From Tsukamurella sp. 1534 (GTDB lineage: Bacteria; Actinomycetota; Actinomycetes; Mycobacteriales; Mycobacteriaceae), in assembly GCF_000312385.1 (NCBI RefSeq), contig NZ_HE997626.1, forward strand, positions 2,219,862-2,283,861: a stretch of DNA of 64,000 nt, in the 5' to 3' direction. How positions within the stretch are numbered: the stretch's first letter is position 1; each line of letters starts with the position of its first letter. Positions 34,980-43,507 of this stretch are shown here, in pieces. The position numbers and the translations under genes were made by a program. Under the pieces are notes generated by a model, which had not been told where the DNA came from, did no database searches, and saw nothing but the letters and a program-made list of their open reading frames with translations.

Positions 34980-35594
34980 ATGAGCAACGCGGGACTGTTC
35001 TTCGTGGGGGCCGTTCTCGTGGTGAACGGCCTGATGCTGCTGGGTGTCGTACCCGCCCGGGGTGCGGCGCCGCTGAACCTGTTCGTCGGTGCGCTGCAGG
35101 TGATCACGCCGACGTACCTGCTGATGACCGCCGACGATCCGGCGGCCCTGCACGCGGCGACGGGGCTCTACCTGTTCGGTTTCACCTACCTGTGGGTGGG
35201 GATCAACGCGCTCGCCGGGCTGCCGGGGCAGGGGCTCGGATGGTTCTCCCTGTTCGTGGCCGTCGCCGCCGTCGGCTACGCAGTGGTGTCGCTCCGCGAC
35301 GGCGCGCCGGTGTTCGCGGTGATCTGGTCGTCGTGGGCCGTGCTCTGGCTGCTGTTCTTCCTGGTCCTCGGGCTGGGGAAGGACGCGCTGGCGCCGTTCA
35401 CCGGTGTCGTCGCCGTGGCCGAGGGCGTGCTCACGGCGGCAGTGCCGGCATGGCTGCTCATGGTGGGCTCGTTCGCCGAAACCGCGCCCGTCGCGGTGGG
35501 CGGCGCCGTCACGGCCGCCGTGCTCCTGGCGGCGGCGTACGCGCTCACCCGGCCGCACGCGCTCACGCGCCGGGCCGGTTCACCGTCCCCATGA
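34980..35594 (+). CDS. AmiS/UreI-family amide or urea channel
   Basis: A 204-residue integral membrane protein with six or seven hydrophobic helices. The pattern MSNAGLFFVGAVLVVNGLMLLGV, APLNLFVGALQVITPTYLL, and GLYLFGFTYLWVGINALAGLPGQGLGWFSLFVA matches AmiS/UreI channels, which pass short amides or urea. It is directly downstream of the acetamidase gene and probably imports its substrate. The 3' end overlaps the convergent serpin gene by 32 bases. Confidence 0.88.
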   Translation: MSNAGLFFVGAVLVVNGLMLLGVVPARGAAPLNLFVGALQVITPTYLLMTADDPAALHAATGLYLFGFTYLWVGINALAGLPGQGLGWFSLFVAVAAVGYAVVSLRDGAPVFAVIWSSWAVLWLLFFLVLGLGKDALAPFTGVVAVAEGVLTAAVPAWLLMVGSFAETAPVAVGGAVTAAVLLAAAYALTRPHALTRRAGSPSP

Positions 35595-36834
35595 GCAGGG
35601 GCAGGCCGGTCGCGGTGTCCACCACCGAATAGGCGAAGGCGCGGTCCACCGCGAACGGATCCGGTCCGGGCGGCGGTTCCGGCGTCGGCGGGGTTCCGGC
35701 CTCGACGGTGCCCGCCGCCGTCCCCTTCTCGCCGACGGTGAGCACCGCGGCGGCCTGCGCGGCGGCGAGCGTGGGAGCCCCGGGCGCGATGCCCACGAGC
35801 CCGGGGCCGCCGGGGAGGACGCCGGTGATCCCGGCCTCGCGCAGCGGGTCCACCAGCCCGGTCCAGCCGGCCACCCGCCACTTCGGCAGCGACACCTCGT
35901 GCGGCACCGACGGGGCGGCGGCCAGGGCGATCCGGGCCGCCGTGAACCGCGCCTCGGAGGCGGCGTCGGCCACCGGGACGCCCGGCGCGGGGAGCACGAT
36001 CTGCAACGCGAGCGGCGCGCCGTAATCCAGTTGCAGCGCGGTGAATCCGTCCCCGGTGGCCACCCGGGACGGGATGGTGCCGCGCATGGTCTCGGGCTCC
36101 AGCGCGGCACCGTCCGCCGCGGTGAACGGGGCCGGCCGCGTGCGCGCCGGGTCGAACGGGAAGTTCCACGCGGCGGCGAGGTACGCGGTGGTCGCGGCGG
36201 CGAGCCGGGCGTCTCCGCCCACCCGCACCGGCGCCGAGGTGAGGGCGCTGCCGGTGTTGACCGCCGCCCACTCGCCCAGGGGTTCGCCCACCCCGCGGCC
36301 GAAATCCACGGGGTAGACGCCGGTGTCGTAATGGGTGGAAAGAGTGTCGAGGAACTCCGGGCGCGCGGCCGGCTGCTTCGCGGTGAGCAGGGCCACCTGC
36401 GACTGGAACAGCGGCGCGGCGGGCGGGGTGCCCGTGGGGATCGTGCCCGGGTCCCCGGCCCACTGCGCGGTCTGCCCGGTGAGGGCGGCCATGGCGCGCC
36501 CCAGGTCCTTCGCGGCGCCGAGGCCGGCGCCGTCGAGCTGGGCGGCGGATTCGCCCTCCGCTCCGGCGCGGAGCATCCCGAGCAGGCTGAGCACGGACCA
36601 GGGGGAGACGGCCGTCGCGCCGGCCTTGCCGTCGCCGGGGGCGATCCGGGACCCGATCCGGGTGGCGGTGGCCACCAGCGCGGTCACGTCGTCCCGGGTC
36701 TTGTCGACGCCCACCTGCTCGAACTTCTCCTCCGAGCGTTCGAGTCCGAGCGCGCTGGGCGACGACGGTGCCCCGCCGCACGCCACGAGGGTCGCCGCGG
36801 CGAGCAGCGCGACCGCGGCCCGTCGGATCAGCAT
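35563..36834 (-). CDS. serpin-family lipoprotein
   Basis: A 423-residue protein with a lipoprotein signal (MLIRRAAVALLAAATLVAC; lipidated Cys19) followed by a serpin domain. Recognisable serpin elements are AVSPWSVLSLLGMLRAGAEGESAAQL, NTGSALTSAP, a breach region near AYLAAAWNFPFDP, and the C-terminal AFAYSVVDTATGLPLLMGTVNRP. The hinge reads VGEKGTAAGTVEAG, small residues as in inhibitory serpins. The reactive loop then becomes very Pro-rich (TPPTPEPPPGPDP). An in-frame ATG at 36843 is an alternative start. The target protease is unknown. Its 3' end overlaps the AmiS-like gene by 32 bases. Confidence 0.85.
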   Translation of the reverse strand: MLIRRAAVALLAAATLVACGGAPSSPSALGLERSEEKFEQVGVDKTRDDVTALVATATRIGSRIAPGDGKAGATAVSPWSVLSLLGMLRAGAEGESAAQLDGAGLGAAKDLGRAMAALTGQTAQWAGDPGTIPTGTPPAAPLFQSQVALLTAKQPAARPEFLDTLSTHYDTGVYPVDFGRGVGEPLGEWAAVNTGSALTSAPVRVGGDARLAAATTAYLAAAWNFPFDPARTRPAPFTAADGAALEPETMRGTIPSRVATGDGFTALQLDYGAPLALQIVLPAPGVPVADAASEARFTAARIALAAAPSVPHEVSLPKWRVAGWTGLVDPLREAGITGVLPGGPGLVGIAPGAPTLAAAQAAAVLTVGEKGTAAGTVEAGTPPTPEPPPGPDPFAVDRAFAYSVVDTATGLPLLMGTVNRPGA

Positions 36835-36890
36835 GGGCCCCATCGTATCGACCGCCCGGCCCCGGGCGCCCCGGCGGCGGTCCGCGGAGG

Positions 36891-37823
36891 TCAGGCGGTG
36901 TGCCCGAGCAGCCTGCGGCCGTTGTGCCACAGCACCTTGCGCATCCAGTCGTCGCCCAGGTCGAGGCGGGCGAGCCCGTACAGCTGGTGCGCGTAGGCGT
37001 AGGGGATGTTGGGGAAGTCGCTGCCCAGCACCACCTTGTCGGCGAGGCCGGCCAGCCGCTCCCGGTAGCCGGGCGGCATCGGGGCGGAGCGCTCGGTGAA
37101 GTCGGTCGCGGCCATCGTGGTGTCCAGATGCACGCGGGGGTACCGCTCGGCGAGGTCGGCGAAGGCGTCGTACTCGGGCATTCCGAGGTGCGCGATCACC
37201 AGCGTCAGGTCCGGGTGGCGGCGCAGCACCTCCTCCACCCGGCCCGGGCCGGTGTACGGGCCCTCCACGGGCCCCGAGCCGGCGTGGATCACCACGGGCA
37301 CCCCGGCGTCGGACAGCGCCTCCCAGGCGGGGTCGAGTTGCGGGTCGTCGGGCGCGAAGACCCCGACCTGGACGTGCATCTTGAACAGCCGCGCACCGTC
37401 GGCCAGGGCGGCCCGCACGTACTCGGCCACGCCGGGCTCGGGGTAGAGGGTGGCGCAGTGGACGGCGTCGGGCACGCGCCGCGCGAACTCGGCGCACCAG
37501 GCGTTGAGCCATTCGGCCATGCCCGGCTTGTGCGGATAGGTGAGGGCGGGGATCTCGCGCACGCCCAGGCCGCGGATCAGGTCCAGCCGGGTGTCCTCGT
37601 CGTAGCGGTAGGTGATGGGCCACGACGTGCCGTACTCGAGGTCGGCCCGGTCGAAGAAGTCCCACACCTTGGCGAGCATCGGCTCGGGGAGGAAGTGGAC
37701 GTGGATGTCGGCGAGCCCGGGCAGGCCCAGCGCCTCGAGGTAGGCGGGGACGTCCGCGTCGGAATCGGGCCCGGGGGTGGTGTTCGACGGTCCGCTGGTG
37801 GCGCTGCCTGGCGTTCGTGTCAC
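36891..37823 (-). CDS. amidohydrolase family protein (PF04909-like)
   Basis: A 310-residue metal-dependent hydrolase or decarboxylase. The first metal motif is ADIHVHFLPEPML. VPVVIHAGSG and LTLVIAHLGMPEYDAFADLAERYPRVHLDTT provide the next histidines, and KVVLGSDFPNIPYAY the C-terminal aspartate. The family includes ACMSD-type decarboxylases; the substrate here is unknown. The GTG at 37823 is chosen because TAGATT lies 7 nt upstream. The upstream in-frame ATG at 37841 would place the start in front of that element. Confidence 0.83.
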   Translation of the reverse strand: MTRTPGSATSGPSNTTPGPDSDADVPAYLEALGLPGLADIHVHFLPEPMLAKVWDFFDRADLEYGTSWPITYRYDEDTRLDLIRGLGVREIPALTYPHKPGMAEWLNAWCAEFARRVPDAVHCATLYPEPGVAEYVRAALADGARLFKMHVQVGVFAPDDPQLDPAWEALSDAGVPVVIHAGSGPVEGPYTGPGRVEEVLRRHPDLTLVIAHLGMPEYDAFADLAERYPRVHLDTTMAATDFTERSAPMPPGYRERLAGLADKVVLGSDFPNIPYAYAHQLYGLARLDLGDDWMRKVLWHNGRRLLGHTA

Positions 37824-37830
37824 CCTCCCC

Positions 37831-37836
37831 AATCTA
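37831..37836 (-). promoter_or_regulatory. -10 element TAGATT, leaderless start of the amidohydrolase gene
   Basis: On the minus strand TAGATT lies 7 nt before the GTG at 37823. Confidence 0.5.
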
Positions 37837-37929
37837 CCCATTCGGTGATCCGCCGTTCACCGAATCCGGCGGCTCCCGCGGTGGGCGGGCGTCGTAGAAT
37901 CGACGGGGTCGAGGCACGAGGGGGTGACC

Positions 37930-38409
37930 ATGGCGGAGCCGAGCACCGGCGCGACGGACGGCGACGTGCGGTGGTTGTCCGAGGCGGAGATGGCGGCGTG
38001 GTTGCCGCTGGTCAACGTCGCCATGCGGCTCCCCGCGAAGCTGGACACCCAGCTGCGCACCGATGCCGGTCTCACGCACTACGAGTTCATGGTGCTCACC
38101 GCGCTGTCGCAGGCGGAGGGGCGCCGGCTGGGCCTGTCCGCGCTGGCGGAATCCGCCAACTCCTCGCCGTCGCGTCTCTCGCACGTGCTCGCCAAGCTGG
38201 CGAAGCGGGGCTGGTTGGTGCGGCACGCGGCGGGCCGTTCCGCGTACGCAGAGCTCACCGAGGAGGGCTTCGAGGCCGTCGACGCCGCCGCGCGCGGCCA
38301 CGTCGAGGAGGTGCGCCGGCTGGTGTTCGATCATCTGAGCACCCGTGACGTGACGGCGCTCGCCCGCGCACTGGGCAAGCTGGGCCCGGCCCTCGCGGGC
38401 GACGACTGA
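37930..38409 (+). CDS. MarR-family transcriptional regulator
   Basis: A 159-residue winged-helix regulator. The DNA-binding helices are LGLSALAESANSSPSRLSHVLAKLAKRGWLVRH and the wing follows (GRSAYAELTEEG). The ATG at 37930 is preferred over the GTG at 37924 because AGGGGG lies 5 nt upstream of it. It is divergent from the amidohydrolase gene, a plausible target, and converges on the FAD monooxygenase gene with a 6-base gap. Confidence 0.83.
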   Translation: MAEPSTGATDGDVRWLSEAEMAAWLPLVNVAMRLPAKLDTQLRTDAGLTHYEFMVLTALSQAEGRRLGLSALAESANSSPSRLSHVLAKLAKRGWLVRHAAGRSAYAELTEEGFEAVDAAARGHVEEVRRLVFDHLSTRDVTALARALGKLGPALAGDD

Positions 38410-38415
38410 CGGCGT

Positions 38416-39459
38416 TCAGGCCACCGCGGCGACGGCGCGGAGCGAGAGGTCGAGCGGTGCGCGCAGGCGCCGGGTGAGGGCGGCGTGTCGCATCGCGCGC
38501 GACAGCAGCATGGTTCGCTGACCGGCGGCCTTCCGCGCCGCGGAGTAGGCGGCGAGGGCGGAGGGGACGTCGCCGTCGAAGGCCTCGGCCGGCCCCAGCG
38601 CGTCGGCGAGCGCCGCCGCGTCCAGCAGCGTCTCGCAGGCGCCCCGGCCCAGGTTCGGGGCCATGGCATGGGCCGCGTCGCCGATCAGCGCGATGTTGCC
38701 GCGCACGATCCGCGACAGCCGGGGCAGGTCGCGCGAGTGGTAGTGCAGAGCGGATCCGGCGTCGATGCCCTCGATCGTCTCCCGCACGCGCGGCGCCCAG
38801 TCCCTGTACATCGCGCTGAGGAACCCGCGGGGGTCCGAGTCCGGGTCCGGCGTCCCGTCGGGCACGGCGCGGGGGTCGTACTCCGAGTACCAGTTGATGT
38901 AACCGCCGTCGCGCGGGGTGACGCCGAACAGCCTTCCGGGGCCCCAGTATTCGGTGAAGGTATCGGTCTCTCCGGGGCAGCGGCCGATGAGCACGTCCAC
39001 GCCCAGCGGGCGCGGATCGACGCGCTCGCCGAGCACCGCCGCGCGGGTGACGCTGTTGATGCCGTCGGCGCCCACGATCACGTCGTGGGGCAGGCCCGCG
39101 AGGTCGGCGCGGCGCTCGCCCCACCGCACCGTCGGCGCGCACGCCGCGAGCGCCGCCAGCAGGGGCGGGCGGGAGATCAGCACGGTGGCGCCCTTGGCCT
39201 CGATGCGCGGGCCGAGGCGCCGGCCCGTCGCGTCGCGGAGCTCGGCGACGCGCTGGTCGATGCCGATCTCGCGGACCCGGTCCCCGGCGCCGATCCGGTC
39301 CAGAACCTCCAGGGCCTCGGGCCACATCCCGAGCGCGGTGCCGGTGGCGGGGAGCGACGGTGCGCGCTCGAAGACCTCCACCTCCCATCCCCGTGCGCCG
39401 AGGAGGGCGGCGGTGGCGAGCCCGCCGATTCCGCCGCCGATGATCGCTGCCGTGGTCAT
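38416..39459 (-). CDS. FAD-dependent monooxygenase
   Basis: A 347-residue group A flavoprotein monooxygenase. The N terminus AAIIGGGIGGLATAALLGARGWEVEVFERA holds the GxGxxG FAD motif. VIVGADGINSVTR is the DG motif and NIALIGDAAHAMAPNLGRGACETLLDA the second FAD motif. Members hydroxylate aromatic or polyketide-like compounds; the substrate is unknown. It is divergent from a TetR gene. The palindrome ACTACA-TT-TGTAGT overlaps its -10 element (TACATT, 6 nt before the ATG), so TetR should repress it directly. Confidence 0.88.
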   Translation of the reverse strand: MTTAAIIGGGIGGLATAALLGARGWEVEVFERAPSLPATGTALGMWPEALEVLDRIGAGDRVREIGIDQRVAELRDATGRRLGPRIEAKGATVLISRPPLLAALAACAPTVRWGERRADLAGLPHDVIVGADGINSVTRAAVLGERVDPRPLGVDVLIGRCPGETDTFTEYWGPGRLFGVTPRDGGYINWYSEYDPRAVPDGTPDPDSDPRGFLSAMYRDWAPRVRETIEGIDAGSALHYHSRDLPRLSRIVRGNIALIGDAAHAMAPNLGRGACETLLDAAALADALGPAEAFDGDVPSALAAYSAARKAAGQRTMLLSRAMRHAALTRRLRAPLDLSLRAVAAVA

Positions 39460-39465
39460 GACGCC

Positions 39466-39471
39466 AATGTA
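39466..39471 (-). promoter_or_regulatory. -10 element TACATT of the monooxygenase gene, leaderless start
   Basis: On the minus strand TACATT lies 6 nt before the ATG at 39459. Its first base is shared with the TetR-type operator. Confidence 0.5.
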
Positions 39472-39484
39472 CTACATTTGTAGT
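39471..39484. promoter_or_regulatory. TetR-type operator between monooxygenase and tetR
   Basis: ACTACA-TT-TGTAGT is a perfect 14-bp palindrome between divergent genes, abutting the monooxygenase -10 element. It lies 15 bases from the -10 element of tetR. Confidence 0.65.
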
Positions 39485-39499
39485 GAGTTGGGACGGCGG

Positions 39500-39505
39500 T
39501 ACAGT
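39500..39505 (+). promoter_or_regulatory. -10 element TACAGT of tetR, leaderless start
   Basis: TACAGT lies 8 nt before the ATG at 39514. Confidence 0.45.
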
Positions 39506-39513
39506 ATTCCGTC

Positions 39514-40065
39514 ATGGGACGCCGGGAAGAGGTGCTCGACGCAGCCGTCGAGGTGTTGGGCACGCTCGGGCTGCGCGGGCTCACGCACCGCGCCGTCGAC
39601 GGCGTCGCGGGCGTCCCTGCCGGCACCGCGTCGAACCACTTCCGGTCCCGTTCCGCGCTGGTTCTGGGCATCGTGGAGCAGATGGTCGACCAGGACCTCG
39701 CCTTCTGGTCCGGGTTCGAGGGGGTCGAACGCTCCACGGTCGACGAGGTGGCCGCGCGGCTCACCGAGTTCGTGCTGTGGTCCGTGGACGCCGGGCGGGT
39801 GCGCGGCGTGGCGCGGCTGAACCTCTTCGCCGCGGCGGCCGTCGAGCCGGATCTCCGGGAGCCGCTGCGGCGCGGGCGCGGCGTGATCGAGGAGGCGGGC
39901 CTCGCGATCGGCGCGTCGATCGGCCTGGACCCCGTCGAGTCGCTCGCGGTCATGGACCTCACCGACGCGGTGGTCATGCGCCAGCTGGCGATGCCGGTCG
40001 ACCCGTTCGATCCGTACCCCGCCCTCCGTCGCGCCCTCGGCGCCCTCGCCGACGCGGACGGCTAA
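39514..40065 (+). CDS. TetR-family transcriptional regulator
   Basis: A 183-residue regulator with an N-terminal helix-turn-helix (EEVLDAAVEVLGTLGLRGLTHRAVDGVAGVPAGTASNHFRSRSALV). The C-terminal ligand domain is helical. It is divergent from an FAD monooxygenase gene with a shared palindromic operator, a layout typical of drug- or aromatic-responsive repressors. It starts from its own leaderless-type promoter and is followed by dnaE2 58 bases after its stop. Confidence 0.87.
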   Translation: MGRREEVLDAAVEVLGTLGLRGLTHRAVDGVAGVPAGTASNHFRSRSALVLGIVEQMVDQDLAFWSGFEGVERSTVDEVAARLTEFVLWSVDAGRVRGVARLNLFAAAAVEPDLREPLRRGRGVIEEAGLAIGASIGLDPVESLAVMDLTDAVVMRQLAMPVDPFDPYPALRRALGALADADG

Positions 40066-40096
40066 CGGCCCGGAGGTTCGATCGATCTGAACCGCA

Positions 40097-40112
40097 TCGA
40101 ACATACAGGCGT
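40097..40112. promoter_or_regulatory. degenerate SOS box upstream of dnaE2
   Basis: TCGAAC-ATAC-AGGCGT has a perfect left LexA half-site but a poor right half. It overlaps the dnaE2 -10 element TATCGT. dnaE2 is LexA-controlled in mycobacteria, so a weak site is plausible but unproven. Confidence 0.35.
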
Positions 40113-40117
40113 ATCGT
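40112..40117 (+). promoter_or_regulatory. -10 element TATCGT of dnaE2, leaderless start
   Basis: TATCGT lies 6 nt before the dnaE2 GTG at 40124. Confidence 0.45.
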
Positions 40118-40123
40118 GGAGGC

Positions 40124-43100
40124 GTGGGTTGGAGTAACGGGCCGAGCTGGTCCGAGATGGAGCGGGTGCTCTCCGGACGCGCGCCGGTCCGGCGGGAGGA
40201 GCCGCCGGGGGACGGCGGCGATTCGCCCGCGTGGTCGCGCAAGCGCGGCCCGTACGTCCCGCCCGGAGCCGCCCCGGGAGTCTCCTCGGTGCCCTACGCC
40301 GAGTTGCACGCGCACACCTCGTTCAGCTTCCTCGACGGTGCGGCGCAGCCGGAGGAGATGGTGGAGCAGGCCCACGCGCTGGGCCTGAAGGCGCTGGCGG
40401 TCACGGACCACAACGGCTTCTACGGCGTCGTCAGGTTCGCCGAGGCCGCCCTGGAGCTGGGCGTGCCCACGGTGTTCGGGGCGGAGCTCTCCCTGGAGCA
40501 CGACGCGGAGCGCACCGGCGCACCGGACCCGTCCGGGGAACATCTGCTGGTGCTCGCCCGCGGGCGGGAGGGGTACCGCAGGCTCTCGCGCGCCATGGCC
40601 GAGGCGCACATGGAGGCGGGGGAGAAGGGGCTGCTGCGGTTCCATCCGGATCGGTTGGCGGAGTGGGCAGGCGGGCACTGGCACATCCTCACCGGGTGCC
40701 GCAAGGGCGCCGTCCGCCGCGGGCTCGACGCCGCGGGGGCCGACGGCGCGGCCGCCGCGCTCGCCGGGCTCGTCGACCGGTTCGGTGCGGACCGGGTGAG
40801 CATGGAGCTCACGGTGCACGGCGTTCCTGAGGACGACGAGCGCAACCACCTGCTGGCGGGGGCGGCCGCGCGGATGGGGGTGGGCACCGTCGCCACCACG
40901 GGGGCGCACTTCGCCCGCCCGGACCAGCGCCGCCTCGCCGCCGCGCTCGCCGCGATCCGCGCGCGCCGCAGCCTCGACGAGCTCGACGGGTGGTTGCCCG
41001 CCGCCGGCGGGGCGCACCTGCGCTCGGGTGACGAGATGGCGCGGCTGCTGCCGGATCATCCCGGGGCGATCGACGGTGCCGTCGAGCTCGCCGCCGAGTG
41101 CGCCTTCAGCCTGCGCCTGATCGCCCCGAACCTGCCGCCCTTCGACGTTCCGGCGGGGCACACCGAGGCCACGTGGCTGCGCGAGCTGACCCGCCGCGGG
41201 GCGCTGGAACGGTACGGTCCGCCGGAGCGGAACCCCAAGGCCTACCGGCAGATCGAGCACGAGCTGAACGTGATCGAGACGCTCACCTTTCCCGGCTACT
41301 TCCTCATCGTGCACGACATCGTGAGCTTCTGCCGGAACAACGACATCCTGTGCCAGGGGCGCGGCAGCGCCGCCAACTCCGCCGTGTGCTTCGCGCTCGG
41401 CATCACCGCGGTGGACCCGATCCGCAACGCGCTGCTGTTCGAGCGGTTCCTCGCGCCGGAGCGGGACGGCCCGCCGGACATCGACGTGGACATCGAGTCC
41501 GACCGCCGCGAGGAGGCGATCCAGTTCGTCTACCGCAAGTACGGCCGCGAGTACGCGGCGCAGGTGGCGAACGTGATCACCTACCGCGGACGGTCCGCGG
41601 TGCGCGACACCGCACGGGCGCTCGGCTATTCGCAGGGGCAGCGGGATGCGTGGAGCAAGCAGGTCTCCAGCTACGGCTGGCGGCAGGACCCGGTGCCGGA
41701 CGGGATCCCCGAGCGCGTGCTGGAACTCTCCTCGCAGATCGCGAACCTACCGCGGCACTTGGGAATCCACTCCGGCGGCATGGTGATCTGCGACCGCCCG
41801 ATCGCGGACGTGTGCCCCACCGAGTGGGCGCGCATGGAGGACCGCAGCGTGCTGCAGTGGGACAAGGACGACTGCGCCGCCGCGGGGCTGGTGAAGTTCG
41901 ACCTGCTGGGGCTCGGCATGCTCAGCGCGCTGCACTACGCCAAGGACCTGCTGGCGGAGCACAAGGGCATCGACGTGGACTTCGCGCAGCTCGACCTCGC
42001 GGACCCGAACGTCTACGAGATGCTGTGCCGCGCGGATTCGGTGGGAGTCTTCCAGGTGGAGTCGCGCGCGCAGATGGCCACCCTGCCCCGGCTCAAACCG
42101 CGGAACTTCTACGACCTGGTGGTGGAGGTGGCGTTGATCCGGCCCGGCCCCATCCAGGGCGGCTCGGTGCACCCCTACATCCGTCGGCGCAACGGGCAGG
42201 AGGAGCCCACGGTCGAGCACCCGTCGATGTGGAAGGCGCTGGACCGCACCCTGGGGGTGCCGCTGTTCCAGGAGCAGCTCATGCAGCTCGCGGTCGACGT
42301 CGCCGATTTCACCCCGGCCGAGGCCGACCAGCTGCGCCGGGCCATGGGGTCGAAGCGCTCCACCGAGAAGATGGAACAACTGCGGGAGCGGTTCTACGAG
42401 GGCGCCCGGCGGCTGCACGGGATCGAGGGCGAGCTCGCGGACCGGATCTTCGAGAAGCTCGCGGCGTTCGCGAACTTCGGTTTCCCCGAGAGCCATTCGC
42501 AGTCGTTCGCCTCGTTGGTGTTCTACTCCTCGTGGTTCAAGCACTACCACCCGGCGGCGTTCTGCGCCGCGCTGCTGCGGGCCCAGCCGATGGGCTTCTA
42601 CTCGCCGCAGTCCCTGGTGGCCGACGCGCGGCGGCACGGCGTGGTGGTGCGCGGGCCGGACCTGAACGCGAGCCTGCCGTGGCCGAACCTCGAGAACGCC
42701 GGGGAGGAGGTGCGACTGGGGCTCGCCGCGATCCGCACCATCGGTGACGACCTGGCGGAGCGGATCGTCGCGGAGCGGGACGCGCACGGCCCGTACGCCG
42801 GGCTCGTGGACCTCACCTCGCGGGTGGAGCTGACCGTCGCGCAGTCCGAGGCGCTCGCCACGTCGGGGGCGCTCGACTGCTTCGGCCGGGACCGGCGGCA
42901 GGCGCTCTGGGAGGCGGGCGCCGCGGCGCGGGAGCGGCCGGACAGGCTGCCCGGCACCGCGACCGCGGGAACGCCGCCCGCGCTGCCGGGGATGAGCGAG
43001 ACCGAGCTCGCGGCCGCGGACGTATGGGCCACGTCGGTCACCGTCGGGCGGTACCCCACGGAGTTCCTGCGGCCCACGCTCGACCGGCTCGGGGTCGTCG

Positions 43101-43405
43101 TGGCCGACAGGCTGCTCTCGCTGCCCGACGGTGCGCGGGTCCTGGTGGGCGGGGCGGTCACGCACCGGCAGCGGCCGGCGACTGCGGGCGGGGTCACGTT
43201 CCTCAACCTCGAGGACGAGACGGGGATGGTGAACGTCGTGTGCAGCCAGGGGTTGTGGGCGCGGTACCGGCGGCTGGCGCAGTCCGCGCCCGCGCTGCTG
43301 GTGCGGGGCAGGTTGCAGAACGCGGAGGGCGCGGTGACCGTCGTGGCGGATCGGCTGCAGCGGATGGACCTGTCGGTGCCGTCGACGTCGCGGGACTGGC
43401 AGTAG
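40124..43405 (+). CDS. dnaE2: error-prone DNA polymerase DnaE2
   Basis: A 1093-residue C-family polymerase alpha subunit for damage-induced mutagenesis with ImuA' and ImuB. The N-terminal GWSNGPSWSEMERVLSGR matches mycobacterial DnaE2. The PHP domain starts at YAELHAHTSFSFLDGA (about 58-73) and contains AVTDHNGFYG. The polymerase catalytic aspartates are in PDIDVDIE (D452, D454, D456). The helix-hairpin-helix region follows at about 850-960. A C-terminal OB domain carries VTFLNLEDETGMVNVVC. The GTG start matches the family N terminus and has TATCGT 6 nt upstream. Confidence 0.95.
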   Translation: MGWSNGPSWSEMERVLSGRAPVRREEPPGDGGDSPAWSRKRGPYVPPGAAPGVSSVPYAELHAHTSFSFLDGAAQPEEMVEQAHALGLKALAVTDHNGFYGVVRFAEAALELGVPTVFGAELSLEHDAERTGAPDPSGEHLLVLARGREGYRRLSRAMAEAHMEAGEKGLLRFHPDRLAEWAGGHWHILTGCRKGAVRRGLDAAGADGAAAALAGLVDRFGADRVSMELTVHGVPEDDERNHLLAGAAARMGVGTVATTGAHFARPDQRRLAAALAAIRARRSLDELDGWLPAAGGAHLRSGDEMARLLPDHPGAIDGAVELAAECAFSLRLIAPNLPPFDVPAGHTEATWLRELTRRGALERYGPPERNPKAYRQIEHELNVIETLTFPGYFLIVHDIVSFCRNNDILCQGRGSAANSAVCFALGITAVDPIRNALLFERFLAPERDGPPDIDVDIESDRREEAIQFVYRKYGREYAAQVANVITYRGRSAVRDTARALGYSQGQRDAWSKQVSSYGWRQDPVPDGIPERVLELSSQIANLPRHLGIHSGGMVICDRPIADVCPTEWARMEDRSVLQWDKDDCAAAGLVKFDLLGLGMLSALHYAKDLLAEHKGIDVDFAQLDLADPNVYEMLCRADSVGVFQVESRAQMATLPRLKPRNFYDLVVEVALIRPGPIQGGSVHPYIRRRNGQEEPTVEHPSMWKALDRTLGVPLFQEQLMQLAVDVADFTPAEADQLRRAMGSKRSTEKMEQLRERFYEGARRLHGIEGELADRIFEKLAAFANFGFPESHSQSFASLVFYSSWFKHYHPAAFCAALLRAQPMGFYSPQSLVADARRHGVVVRGPDLNASLPWPNLENAGEEVRLGLAAIRTIGDDLAERIVAERDAHGPYAGLVDLTSRVELTVAQSEALATSGALDCFGRDRRQALWEAGAAARERPDRLPGTATAGTPPALPGMSETELAAADVWATSVTVGRYPTEFLRPTLDRLGVVVADRLLSLPDGARVLVGGAVTHRQRPATAGGVTFLNLEDETGMVNVVCSQGLWARYRRLAQSAPALLVRGRLQNAEGAVTVVADRLQRMDLSVPSTSRDWQ

Positions 43406-43507
43406 GCACCCACAAGGAACGCCTGTGGATTCCTCCGGAAGTCGTGACGCAGTTGCAAGCGGACGTGGGTACGGTGGGGATGAACCCAGACGATAGGAGT
43501 GCGAAGC

